Shown here: positions 1 to 12,615 of the stretch, one piece after another
Layout of the letters: the number at the start of each line of letters is the position of its first letter
Position numbering within the stretch: the first letter of the stretch is position 1
DNA from: Tautonia sociabilis
GTDB lineage: Bacteria > Planctomycetota > Planctomycetia > Isosphaerales > Isosphaeraceae
NCBI RefSeq assembly: GCF_003977685.1
Contig: NZ_RYZH01000025.1
Location: 1-64,000 of the forward strand
Direction: 5' to 3'
Length of the DNA: 64,000 nt
Made by a program: the position numbers and the translations under genes
The notes under the pieces: model-generated
Databases searched by the model: none
Told to the model about the DNA's origin: nothing
What the model saw: the letters and a program-made list of their open reading frames with translations, nothing else

Positions 1-1032
1 GGGGTCGCGCGAGGAGGGGCCGGCGGGGGAGGCGGGGCCGGGGCTCCAGTCGGTCGAGAGGTTGAAGTCCAGCAGCATCGGCTGGCCGTCGGCGCCGATC
101 AGGATGTTCGAGGGCTTCAGGTCGCCGTGGGTCACGCCTCGGCGGTAGGCGTGGTCGAGTGCCTCGGCCAGTCGGGCGACGATCCAGGAGACGGCCTGGG
201 CGTAGCTCATCTGGGCCAGCATCTCGCGGGAGGGCCGGGCGGCGGTGGCGGGGGCGTACTCGGGGGCGGAGCGGAGGTCGAGGTCGGTCAGCAGGTCGGT
301 CCCGCGCTCGGGGCGCCGGGAGCGAAGCCGTCCCTCGGCCAGGACGTCGGCCAGGGTGCAGCCGCCGACGAACGGCATGAAGATCAATTGCAGGCCGTCC
401 TCGGTCGTCCGCTCGCGGAGGATCGGGACGATGTGGGGGTGCGGGGCCCGGGCGAGGTAGCGGTGTTCGGCCGAGGGGCGGTTGGCCACCTTGAGGACGA
501 GCAGGCGGTCCTCCAGCTCGGCGTCGGCGGCGAGGAAGACGCGGGCGAAGCCTCCCCGGCCCAGCTCTCGGATCAGCCGGTAGGGGCCGATCTCGTCGCC
601 GGGCTCGAACGGGGAGGCGGGGGAGGGCACGTCGGCGGGGCCGATCGAGGGCAGGGCGTCGTGCAGCGCGATCAGCCGGAGCAGGCGGTCGGCGTGCTCG
701 GGGAAGCGGCGGGAGAACTCCTCGGGGGAGGGGCGGCGGCCCGAGGAGGCCCGGAGGCAGTACTCGTGATAGATGAGCTCCAGCGCCCCGTCCGGGTCGC
801 CGGGGGGCAGGCGGTCGAGGTACTGCTCGGCGGTCGGCCCCTCGCCGTTGTCCCAGCGCCGGGTGAACTCCTCGATGGCCGCCTCCAGGGCGAAGGCGGT
901 CGTCGAGGCCTCGGGGGGCGCGGCCGACTCTGACCGAGGACGCGAATCGGTCCAGAGGCGGAGCCGGTCCCGATCGGGAGGGGGGGAGACGGGTTGCCTG
1001 GGGGGGAGGCCGGGGCCGGGCATCATCGCCAT
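1..1032 (-). CDS. Serine/threonine protein kinase, PknB-like (3' end outside window)
   Basis: The visible 344 residues hold an N-terminal leader (about 1-148) followed by a protein kinase N-lobe and the start of the C-lobe. Glycine-rich loop GRGGFARV is at residues 158-165, the probable ATP-anchoring lysine in VLKVAN is K181, the catalytic loop HGDLKPSN has Asp304, and the metal-binding motif is DFN (322-324) instead of DFG. The gene runs off the left edge. Its start ATG at 1032 lies inside the end of the ECF sigma gene (ATGGCGATGA overlap), so the two are translationally coupled. Sigma/kinase pairs of this kind are common in planctomycetes and usually act as a membrane or envelope signalling unit. 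The substrate is unknown. The non-canonical Gly in HGD and Asn in DFN are tolerated in some planctomycete kinases, so I do not call it a pseudokinase. Confidence 0.88.
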   Translation of the reverse strand, partial: MAMMPGPGLPPRQPVSPPPDRDRLRLWTDSRPRSESAAPPEASTTAFALEAAIEEFTRRWDNGEGPTAEQYLDRLPPGDPDGALELIYHEYCLRASSGRRPSPEEFSRRFPEHADRLLRLIALHDALPSIGPADVPSPASPFEPGDEIGPYRLIRELGRGGFARVFLAADAELEDRLLVLKVANRPSAEHRYLARAPHPHIVPILRERTTEDGLQLIFMPFVGGCTLADVLAEGRLRSRRPERGTDLLTDLDLRSAPEYAPATAARPSREMLAQMSYAQAVSWIVARLAEALDHAYRRGVTHGDLKPSNILIGADGQPMLLDFNLSTDWSPGPASPAGPSSRDP

Positions 1033-1613
1033 TGCCGCTGCTCCATCCGGCGTCGGGAGTCTTCGATGAGTCGTCGGACGGTCCGCTCGCTGAGGCCGAC
1101 CCGAGCGGCGACCTCCTCGAGGGTCAGCCCCAGGCTTCGCAGGCGAAGGGCCTCCGCCTCCGGCCCGGATCGGCCGGCGGTGAGCTGCTCCATGCGGTCG
1201 ATTTCCTGGAGGTTCTGGCTGGGGGTCGGCTCGGGAGAGGGGACCTCCCTCGGCTCCTCGCGGTCTCCTCGGCGGACGTAGAGGGGCTCTTCCCGGCCGA
1301 TGTCGTACTTCCGGGTGCGGGTGCGGCGGCGGTACTCCTCGCGCACCTTGTTCCAGGCGACGCCGGTGAGAAAGGCGCGCAGGTGCTGGGGGTTGTCGAA
1401 CCGGGTGGGGTCGACGGCCTCCCCGGCGAAGACGCTGGCCCAGACGAGCTGGACGAAGTCCATCGAGTCGAACTGCGTGCGGAGCACGCGGGGGAGCTGC
1501 CGGCGGACCGCCAGGCGGACGTCGTCCTCGAACTCGGAGAGCAGGGCATTGAGGGCCTGCTCGTCACCGGCCTTGGCCCGCCGGACCAGCTCGGCGAAGG
1601 TGGTCTCGTTCAT
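1023..1613 (-). CDS. ECF-type RNA polymerase sigma factor
   Basis: This 196-residue protein has the two conserved parts of an ECF sigma factor. Region 2 includes FDSMDFVQLVWASVF near residues 48-62 and the -10-recognition stretch with LTGVAWNKVREEYRRR. A C-terminal region 4 helix-turn-helix (about 158-190) reads LTLEEVAARVGLSERTVRRL. A charged linker of about 45 residues joins them. No anti-sigma factor is adjacent. Instead the downstream gene is a Ser/Thr kinase whose start overlaps the stop codon of this gene, which suggests control by the kinase, as known for planctomycete ECF groups linked to kinases. Target promoters cannot be read from the window. Confidence 0.92.
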   Translation of the reverse strand: MNETTFAELVRRAKAGDEQALNALLSEFEDDVRLAVRRQLPRVLRTQFDSMDFVQLVWASVFAGEAVDPTRFDNPQHLRAFLTGVAWNKVREEYRRRTRTRKYDIGREEPLYVRRGDREEPREVPSPEPTPSQNLQEIDRMEQLTAGRSGPEAEALRLRSLGLTLEEVAARVGLSERTVRRLIEDSRRRMEQRQWR

Positions 1614-2178
1614 CGTGCCACTCGCCCTGGGATCCCGCCCGTCCTCCGGCCCGCCCGCCTCACCCCCTGGGCGACCACGGCGTCGCCCCGATCCGATCGG
1701 GGTCAGCTCCTCGGCGGGCTCGCCCGGCGGGGCTGTCCCGCCGGGGTGCGGGGCCCCTTCTTTCTAAGATTACGCCGACGAGGCCGGCAAGACACCCCAA
1801 AATAGCACCTTTTTTCCGGTACGAGGGACAAATACCTCGTTCCAGGGATTAGGCGTCACGCTGGCTATTTGAAGCGTTATTCCCCGAGGAATCGGCGGAG
1901 ATTCCTGTCCGGTCGCCCCGAGAGATTGCCACTAGAGCATCGACGGTCACGCGCGACGCCGCCGTATCCGGCAGCCTCGGCGCGAGACGATCGCCCTTAG
2001 TTAAGCCTGGTCCAGGGATGCAAGCCGCAGCCATGTTCGACTCGATCGCGTGATCCGACCCGGCCGATTCGACCCGCGAGAGGGAATCGAGGGCGGGTGG
2101 GTCGATGGCCTGGGGGGGCGCGGAAGTCCGGCACGATCGACTGGGATCGGGCCGATCATCAGTGAGGAGCAGCCACCG
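1614..2178. other. Divergent intergenic region between ECF sigma and sigma-70 genes
   Basis: This stretch of 565 bases has no convincing coding region. It contains the most AT-rich part of this end of the window (about 1765-1870, with runs such as ccaaaatagcaccttttttcc). That would suit promoters for the leftward sigma/kinase operon and the rightward sigma-70 gene. No clear -35/-10 pair could be assigned. Confidence 0.5.
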
Positions 2179-3078
2179 ATGGGACGCAGCTGCACCAGGG
2201 AACGGGCCGCGAGTAGCCCGCTGGGCGACTATCTGCGCGAGATCCGCGACCATGACCTGCTCACCGCCGACGAGGAAGTCGCGCTGGCCCGAGCGGTTCG
2301 GGAGGGGGACGAGGCCGCTCGGGCTCGGCTGATCCGGGCCAACCTGCGGCTGGTCGTCAAGGTCGCCCGAGACTTCGAGGGGCGCGGCCTGGCGCTGGAG
2401 GACCTGGTCGGCGAGGGGAACCTTGGGCTGATCCGGGCCGCCAAGGAGTTCGACCCCCGCTTCGGCACCCGGTTCAGCACCTACGCCAGCCACTGGATCA
2501 AGCAGGCGATCCGGCACGCGTTGATCACGACCACGGCCACCATCCGGCTGCCGGCCCACATGGTCGGCTTGCTGACCAAGTGGCGACGGGCCGAGCGCGC
2601 CTACCTCCGCGAGTTTGGCCATGCGCCCACCTTCGAGCACCTGGCTGTTTCGCTTGGCCTGTCGGAGGCCAAGCGGCGGATGGTTGAGCAGGCGTTGCTC
2701 GCCTGCCGGCTCCTGCCCGGCGGGGGAGAGTCTGACGAGGGGGGGGCCTTGGACGAGGCCGCCGACCCTCGTGAGGCCCCCGAGGCGCCGATGGAGGCCG
2801 ATGACGACCGCCGCGACCTGATGCGACGGCTCGCCCGGCTCGACGACCGGGAGCGCACCATTCTCACGCTCCGCTTCGGCCTTGGCGACCGGGAGCCGAT
2901 GACGCTCAAGGAAATTGGCCGCCGGCTCGGCGTCACCCGGGAGTGGGTGCGCAAGATCGAGGTCCGGGCGGTCCGCAAGCTCGACGACGACTGGAGCCCG
3001 CCGGCCTCGGTGGGGGGCCGGCGGCCGAGGGCCAGTGCTGCCCGGCGGTCTCGGAGGCCGGCCCTCCAGTCGGCCTGA
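2179..3078 (+). CDS. RNA polymerase sigma-70 family factor (RpoD/SigA-type, short)
   Basis: The 299-residue protein contains a region 1.2-like start (LGDYLREIRDHDLLTADEE, residues 14-32) and a full region 2 (DLVGEGNLGLIRAAKEFDP followed by FSTYASHWIKQAIRHAL). Region 3 (APTFEHLAVSLGLSE) and region 4 with the helix-turn-helix TLKEIGRRLGVTREWVRKIE follow. It lacks the long acidic N-terminal region of a housekeeping sigma, so it is best read as an alternative group 2/3 sigma. The ATG at 2179 is preceded by GTGAGGAG at good spacing. An in-frame GTG/ATG at 2050 would add a low-complexity extension with no similarity to sigma factors. A basic, Arg/Ala-rich tail follows region 4. Confidence 0.9.
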   Translation: MGRSCTRERAASSPLGDYLREIRDHDLLTADEEVALARAVREGDEAARARLIRANLRLVVKVARDFEGRGLALEDLVGEGNLGLIRAAKEFDPRFGTRFSTYASHWIKQAIRHALITTTATIRLPAHMVGLLTKWRRAERAYLREFGHAPTFEHLAVSLGLSEAKRRMVEQALLACRLLPGGGESDEGGALDEAADPREAPEAPMEADDDRRDLMRRLARLDDRERTILTLRFGLGDREPMTLKEIGRRLGVTREWVRKIEVRAVRKLDDDWSPPASVGGRRPRASAARRSRRPALQSA

Positions 3079-3515
3079 AGCCATCCCGAGCGGCCAGGCA
3101 GCCCCCCGCGACGGCCGTTGAGCTCGAAGGAGAGCCGACATCGCGGCGGGCGGGCCCTCGGGACAGTGGCCGGCCCCCTCCCGTCCGGGAGGGGGTCGGC
3201 CCCGTCGGATCCCGGACCTGGTCTCCCCCATTGCCAGGAAGGCCCGTCGGTCGCCGGCCGGGCGACCGTCACAGACCGCGATCGCCGCAGGTCCGGGCGC
3301 CGATCGGGAGGCGTCGGGCTTGGTTCGGGTTGCCTGTCGGGGAAGAATCTGGTGTGATCCGTCCGTTTCCCCTTGCGATCGCGTCCCGACGGTCCGCCCC
3401 CCCTCGATTCCCATCCAGCGAGGTCTCCCCTCCCAACCGGCGGCGCCTCGGGGCCTTCATGACCGAGGAGAAGCGAGCGATCCCGACTCGGTCCTCGAAC
3501 CGACGGCAGGGCCCC
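3079..3515. other. Intergenic region after sigma-70 gene
   Basis: These 437 bases lie between the sigma factor and the following lipoprotein gene. The reading frame of the lipoprotein stays open across much of it, but the translation is Pro/Arg-rich and featureless. A strong hairpin at 3168-3201 is annotated separately. An in-frame ATG at 3459 could give the lipoprotein a 19-residue N-terminal extension. Confidence 0.5.
3168..3201 (+). terminator. Strong GC hairpin downstream of sigma-70 gene
   Basis: A 16-bp inverted repeat (core ccccctcccg / cgggaggggg with a two-base loop, one G-T pair in the outer stem) starts about 90 bases after the stop codon. There is no T-run, so this is a hairpin-only candidate terminator or mRNA 3' stabiliser. 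Confidence 0.45.
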
Positions 3516-4775
3516 ATGTCCCGATCAAACGCCGCGCTCCTGCTCGCGCTCGGGCTGGCCGTTCCGGCCAGCCCCGGGTGCCGATCCTTCCAGGACAACC
3601 TGCTCCGGAGGGATGTGGCCCAGGCTGCTCCCCGCCCCGAGCAGCCCGACCCTCGAGAGGTGGTCCGTCTCGTCTCCCTGGAGCACGAGCGCCGGGCCGA
3701 GCTGGTCCAGGCGCTCAAGTCGGAACTGAACGTCAACGTCAAGACCTTCACCGACGACCAGGGCCGCGACCGCCGCGTCCCGCTGGGAGGGGTGCTCGGC
3801 GGCACGGCCGAGGGATACCTGCGGGTGGAACGGCCCCGGAACCTCCGGGTGATCCTGAACAAGACCCTCTCCATGCCGATCGCCGACATCGGCTCCAACG
3901 ACGAGGAGTTCTGGTTCGCCAACGACCAGTCCCGGGAGATCGTCGTCGCGAGCCACTCGCATCTCGGTGGCTTGAACGACCCGCTGCTGACCTCGATGCG
4001 GGCGGACTGGATCTTCGAGATCCTCGGCCTTGAGTCGCTGCCGGCCGACGTGGAGATCGAGCGGGGCTCCTCCCCCGAGGTCCTGACGCTCGTGGAGACG
4101 AGGGCTCTCCCCGGCGGAGGAACGACGATCAAGGAGTCGGTCCTGAGCGTCTCGAAGCAGCGGATCGTGGAGCATCGGCTCTACACGGGGGACCGGTCCC
4201 GGCTGGTGGCCAGCGCCAGGGTCGAACAGCCGGTCGCCGTCTCGGTCGGCCCGACGGGGGGCTCGGAGCCGCCGGCCCGGGTCGAGATCCCGTCGGTCGT
4301 CCGACTGACGATCCCCGACGTCGCCGAACTGGAGATGAGGCTTTCCAACATCCGGCCGAACCCGGAGCCCGACCCCGCCTGGCTCGCGTCCTTCGTCCGC
4401 CCCGATAAAGAGTCTCTGGGATACGAGCAGATCCCCCTGTTCGACCTCTCCGGCCGTCCCGGGGACGAGCTGCTGGCCGACTCGGGCGCCTCCTCCTCGT
4501 CGGCGCTGCCGCCTCCGCCGTCGATCCCGGGCCCCGTGACGGCCCCGGGCTCCCTGATCCTTCCTCGGGCCGACAACGCCCTGGCCCGGGCCGATGATCG
4601 AGCGGCCTCCTCCGATCGGGCCGTCCGCCCGGCTTCCGAGCCGAGCACCTCCGGCAGGGTGGCCGTCGACCTGCCCTCGGCCCCCCGGGTCCCGACCGTC
4701 GAGTACCGGCGATCGAGCTGGGAGACGGTGCAGGGAGGCAACCGATTCCCCCGAGGTGTTCTGGGCCGCGATTGA
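3516..4775 (+). CDS. Exported lipoprotein of unknown function, possible LolA/LolB-like fold
   Basis: The 419-residue product begins with a lipoprotein signal peptide: basic start MSRSN, hydrophobic ALLLALGLAVPA, then a lipobox ending at Cys22 (PASPGC). The middle part reads GTAEGYLRVERPRNLRVILN and later IGSNDEEFWFAND. This recalls the LolA/LolB-type beta-barrel half found in many planctomycete outer-envelope lipoproteins, but that is inference. The C-terminal 120 residues are low-complexity Ser/Pro/Ala and probably disordered. I chose the ATG at 3516 because it places the signal peptide at the very N-terminus; 3459 is an alternative. No operon partner is evident. Confidence 0.8.
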   Translation: MSRSNAALLLALGLAVPASPGCRSFQDNLLRRDVAQAAPRPEQPDPREVVRLVSLEHERRAELVQALKSELNVNVKTFTDDQGRDRRVPLGGVLGGTAEGYLRVERPRNLRVILNKTLSMPIADIGSNDEEFWFANDQSREIVVASHSHLGGLNDPLLTSMRADWIFEILGLESLPADVEIERGSSPEVLTLVETRALPGGGTTIKESVLSVSKQRIVEHRLYTGDRSRLVASARVEQPVAVSVGPTGGSEPPARVEIPSVVRLTIPDVAELEMRLSNIRPNPEPDPAWLASFVRPDKESLGYEQIPLFDLSGRPGDELLADSGASSSSALPPPPSIPGPVTAPGSLILPRADNALARADDRAASSDRAVRPASEPSTSGRVAVDLPSAPRVPTVEYRRSSWETVQGGNRFPRGVLGRD

Positions 4776-4796
4776 TTACCCCGCCCGTCCCGTCCC

Positions 4797-4849
4797 AGGG
4801 CAGGGCAGGGGGAGCCGGGCCGAGCGGGGCAGGGCAGGGGAGGGGGGGC
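4797..4849 (+). repeat. G-tract cluster (potential G-quadruplex) between convergent genes
   Basis: Two successive groups of short-spaced G-tracts (gggcagggcaggggg and, about 15 bases later, ggggcagggcaggggagggggg) fit the G3+N1-7 quadruplex pattern twice over. They fill the gap between the end of the lipoprotein gene on the plus strand and the end of the IMPase gene on the minus strand. The position suggests a role at the 3' ends of two converging transcripts, but that is inference. Confidence 0.5.
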
Positions 4850-5653
4850 CTATCCCCTGTGGTCCTCGGGCAGGTGACGTTGGACAACGGCCAGCGTCTC
4901 CTCGTGGAGCGGCCCGTTGGAGGCGAGCACGCTGGAGACGGTCAGGGGGAGCGGTCGGCCGAGGCAGTTGGTGACTCGACCCCCCGCCTCCTCGACGAAG
5001 AGTCGGCCGGCGGCGAAGTCCCAGGGGGAGAGCTGGTACTCGAAGAAGGCGCCGAGCTGGCCGCAGCCGACCATGCACAGGTCGAGGGCCGCCGTGCCGA
5101 AGCGTCGGATACCGTGGATGTTGCGGCGGAACAGGTCGCCGATGGACCGGAGCGTGGCCTCCATCATGGCGCCTCGGTCGTAGTAGAAGCCGACGCCGAC
5201 CAGCGCCTGGTCAAGCCTCTCGTGCCGGGCGACTCGGGCCGGGAGGCCGTCGACGAACGCTCCGCCTCCCCGGGTGGCGGTGAAGAACTCTCCCCGGATC
5301 GGGCTGAGGACGACCCCGACCTCGGGAATCCCGTTCCGGTAGTAGGCGATCGAGACGGCGAAGTGCGGGATCGCGTGGGCGAAGTTGTTCGTGCCGTCGA
5401 GGGGGTCGACGACCCAGAGGTGCTCGGCCTCGGGGGAGCCGACCCGGGCCTCCTCCTCGCCGAGGATCGAGTGGCCGGGGACCTCGGCCGAGAGCACCTC
5501 GACGATGGCGCGCTCGGCCTCGAGGTCGGCGTCGGTGACGAGGTTGGCGACCTCCTTCGAACGGTGGGAGACGCCCTCGCGGAACCACCGGCCCAGCACC
5601 TCCCCGGCGGCCCGGGCGGCCCGCTCGGCCACGACCAGTTCGGTACGGCTCAT
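4850..5653 (-). CDS. Inositol monophosphatase family protein (SuhB/IMPase-like)
   Basis: This is a 267-residue enzyme of the usual IMPase length. The metal-binding elements are present: GEEEA at 65-69, DPLDGTNNF at 83-91, and SPWDFAAG near the C-terminus. The family is Mg-dependent, cytoplasmic, and hydrolyses inositol phosphates, or in other members histidinol phosphate, 3'-phosphoadenosine 5'-phosphate or fructose bisphosphate. The sequence alone does not fix the substrate. The gene stands alone, convergent with the upstream lipoprotein and divergent from the large protease. The ATG at 5653 starts directly with the MSRTELVVAERAARAAGEV helix typical of the family. Confidence 0.92.
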   Translation of the reverse strand: MSRTELVVAERAARAAGEVLGRWFREGVSHRSKEVANLVTDADLEAERAIVEVLSAEVPGHSILGEEEARVGSPEAEHLWVVDPLDGTNNFAHAIPHFAVSIAYYRNGIPEVGVVLSPIRGEFFTATRGGGAFVDGLPARVARHERLDQALVGVGFYYDRGAMMEATLRSIGDLFRRNIHGIRRFGTAALDLCMVGCGQLGAFFEYQLSPWDFAAGRLFVEEAGGRVTNCLGRPLPLTVSSVLASNGPLHEETLAVVQRHLPEDHRG

Positions 5654-5998
5654 GATCGGTTTCGGTCTCTCGGGCTCAAGGCGGCGGAGGGAACCTCCCG
5701 GAAGTCGACCGCCATTATGACCTCCCCGGGGCCGGGGCTGAAGCCGGGGTCGACGGGCAGGGGCCAGGGAGGGTGCCCGGGCTCCCCCGGCCTGTTGCCT
5801 TTTCGAACCATGGTGGAAATCCAGCCGGAAGGGCGATGACACGGAGGTGCCGGTTCCGGTATGGTTCCCGGATGTGGTGGGATCCCGGGCCCCGATGGGC
5901 CTCTCCTCTCGGCCGATCCGAGCCGAGAGGCGATCGCTCCACGTCCCCTTCGCCCGCGTCCGTCTCCCGTTCCCCGACATCACGACGGTCAGGCAACC
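5654..5998. other. Divergent promoter region between IMPase and protease genes
   Basis: These 345 bases separate the two divergent starts and must hold both promoters. Several G/C-rich palindromic stretches are present, but I could not assign -35/-10 boxes. The protease frame is open back to 5861, but the translation before 5999 has no signal-like features. Confidence 0.45.
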
Positions 5999-10927
<4,929 letters not shown>

Positions 10928-11256
10928 CGAGGTCCACCGGAGAGCCCGCGCCCGGAGCGACGTCGCCCCGGGCGCCGGGAAATCAAGAGGGTCTCCTTCC
11001 CAATGGCCGCCGATTCTGCCATGACGATTGGATCGGACGATGAGGTCCGGTCGCCCAGGAGAAGGCCGGTGGTGTTAGTCTGGGCCCCTCGCGAGATTCG
11101 GATTGATCGATTCGGGAATACTTCGTAAGGTCCGCGCTGGCCCGGGGCGATTTCCCCTCCCGCGTCCCGGGAGAGCGCGACGCATCGCGACGCCCCGGCG
11201 GCCGGCCGCGCGCAAGCGGCCGGGCGGGGCGCCCTCCACGGACGCGGAGGAGCTCC
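10928..11256. other. Intergenic region
   Basis: These 329 bases contain a hairpin just after the protease stop (annotated separately) and an AT-rich patch around 10980-11060. No gene is supported. The stretch presumably carries the promoter of the next exported protein. Confidence 0.45.
10948..10975 (+). terminator. Hairpin 20 bases after the protease stop codon
   Basis: Inverted repeat gcgcccgg / ccgggcgc encloses the self-complementary gcgacgtcgc. There is no T-run, so it is a candidate terminator only. Confidence 0.4.
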
Positions 11257-12396
11257 ATGGTGATCGACCGCCCGAGGCCGCGCGGCCCGACTCTCTCCCG
11301 CGCCGCCGGGCCGCTTGGCGGCCCCCTGTTGCTGCTCTCCCTGATCGCGACGACGGCCGATGCCCGGCAGACCGGCGATGCCGTCGCCTCCCCGACTCTG
11401 GAACGGGTCGATCGCTCGCTCTCCCTCTCCCGCCCCGGGCGCGGAGAGGAGGGGGACCATCGCCGACGCTGGCTCACCTGGCGGGTCGAGTATCGCCTGG
11501 TCAACGCCGGCCGGGCCCCGCTGGTCGTGGAACCCGGGACGGTCTTCTGCACCGTCGAGGGTTGGGCCTCCAACTCCCGGGCCGAGGGGCATGGGCTCCC
11601 CCGACGCGCCGACCACGCGCTGAGCGCCGGCGACGGATTCGAATCGGTCGCCATGCTGCTCGATGGCGACGAGCCAACCGACTGCTGCGAGGAGCGGGCC
11701 ACGCTTCAGGTCTGGCCCGATCACGAGCCGGCCCCGCCGGAGCCGGTCCCCGGGGCTGACTGCTCGCTACCGGAGGGGCCGATGCTCGTCCCTCCCGGAG
11801 ACGTCCTCCGCGCCCGGCTGAGCCTGGAGCATCGCCACCACCTGCACGGTCCGGTCGAGCCGCTGCTCGGAGAGCGCGAGATCTCGCTCCGGATCGGCCC
11901 GGCGTCTTTCCGCGACGCCGTCCTCCTGGAACGGCCCGCCGGCCCCGACGGTCCGATCGACCGGCTCGGTCCGATCCCTGCCGAGCGCCTGGACCCCCGG
12001 GTCTACTTCTCTCCACCCAACAGCCTCTATCTCGACGCCGCCCTCGCCGGGTTCCGGTCCTTCCAGTTCCGAGACCTGAAGGTCCCCCGGGACGCCGACA
12101 TGAGGCTCCGGTTCCGCTACTTCCGGTCACTCGACTCGACCGGCGGGGCCCGGGTCGAGCTGAAGCAGTACCAGGACGTCCCCAACGCCTATCGCATGCT
12201 GACCGAGTCCAAGCGTGTGGATGAGCTGGTGCGGCTGGGGAGCTGGACGCTCGTCGAGCATCGCTTCCGGTCCGACCCGAGGGCCACCACGATGCAGTTG
12301 AAGTTCATCCTCGACTGCGAGGGGGACGGGCCCGCCGCGCTCTGGGTCGACGACGTCAGCCTGGAACCGGTGGACCGGCCGGGGGAGGATCCCTGA
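11257..12396 (+). CDS. Exported protein of unknown function
   Basis: The 379-residue product has an N-terminal hydrophobic segment (LGGPLLLLSLIATTADA, about 25-42) that looks like a Sec signal peptide. The mature part contains a beta-rich region rich in Arg/Glu/Pro and two Cys pairs (FCTVEGW, DCCEERA). A C-terminal part (about 245-375, with YFSPPNSLYLDAALAGF and ALWVDDVSLEPV) resembles the jelly-roll carbohydrate-binding-like domains found at the ends of secreted planctomycete proteins. The start has a textbook GGAGGAG Shine-Dalgarno. I do not recognise a specific family. Confidence 0.75.
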   Translation: MVIDRPRPRGPTLSRAAGPLGGPLLLLSLIATTADARQTGDAVASPTLERVDRSLSLSRPGRGEEGDHRRRWLTWRVEYRLVNAGRAPLVVEPGTVFCTVEGWASNSRAEGHGLPRRADHALSAGDGFESVAMLLDGDEPTDCCEERATLQVWPDHEPAPPEPVPGADCSLPEGPMLVPPGDVLRARLSLEHRHHLHGPVEPLLGEREISLRIGPASFRDAVLLERPAGPDGPIDRLGPIPAERLDPRVYFSPPNSLYLDAALAGFRSFQFRDLKVPRDADMRLRFRYFRSLDSTGGARVELKQYQDVPNAYRMLTESKRVDELVRLGSWTLVEHRFRSDPRATTMQLKFILDCEGDGPAALWVDDVSLEPVDRPGEDP

Positions 12397-12615
12397 CCCG
12401 GGACGGCCCGCCGCCGTCATCCTCGGCGGGCCTGCCATCCCGGCCCAGGAGGCCGCCTCGGCGAGCCGAGGCCCGGTCCGGGGGCCGGTCCTCCCCGGGA
12501 ACTCAACATCATACCGGTTTTCTTCGATGACCAACGCCTGAGGAAGCGAGGCCAGGGCCGACCCTCCCCGGCGCTTCGCGGGGCTCGACGGATCCGCGAT
12601 CGGTACGATCCGGGA

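Noticed and set aside
12560..12590. Possible hairpin between convergent genes at 12.56 kb
   Set aside because: The stem is broken by a bulged G and is short, with no T-run. It is too weak to annotate.
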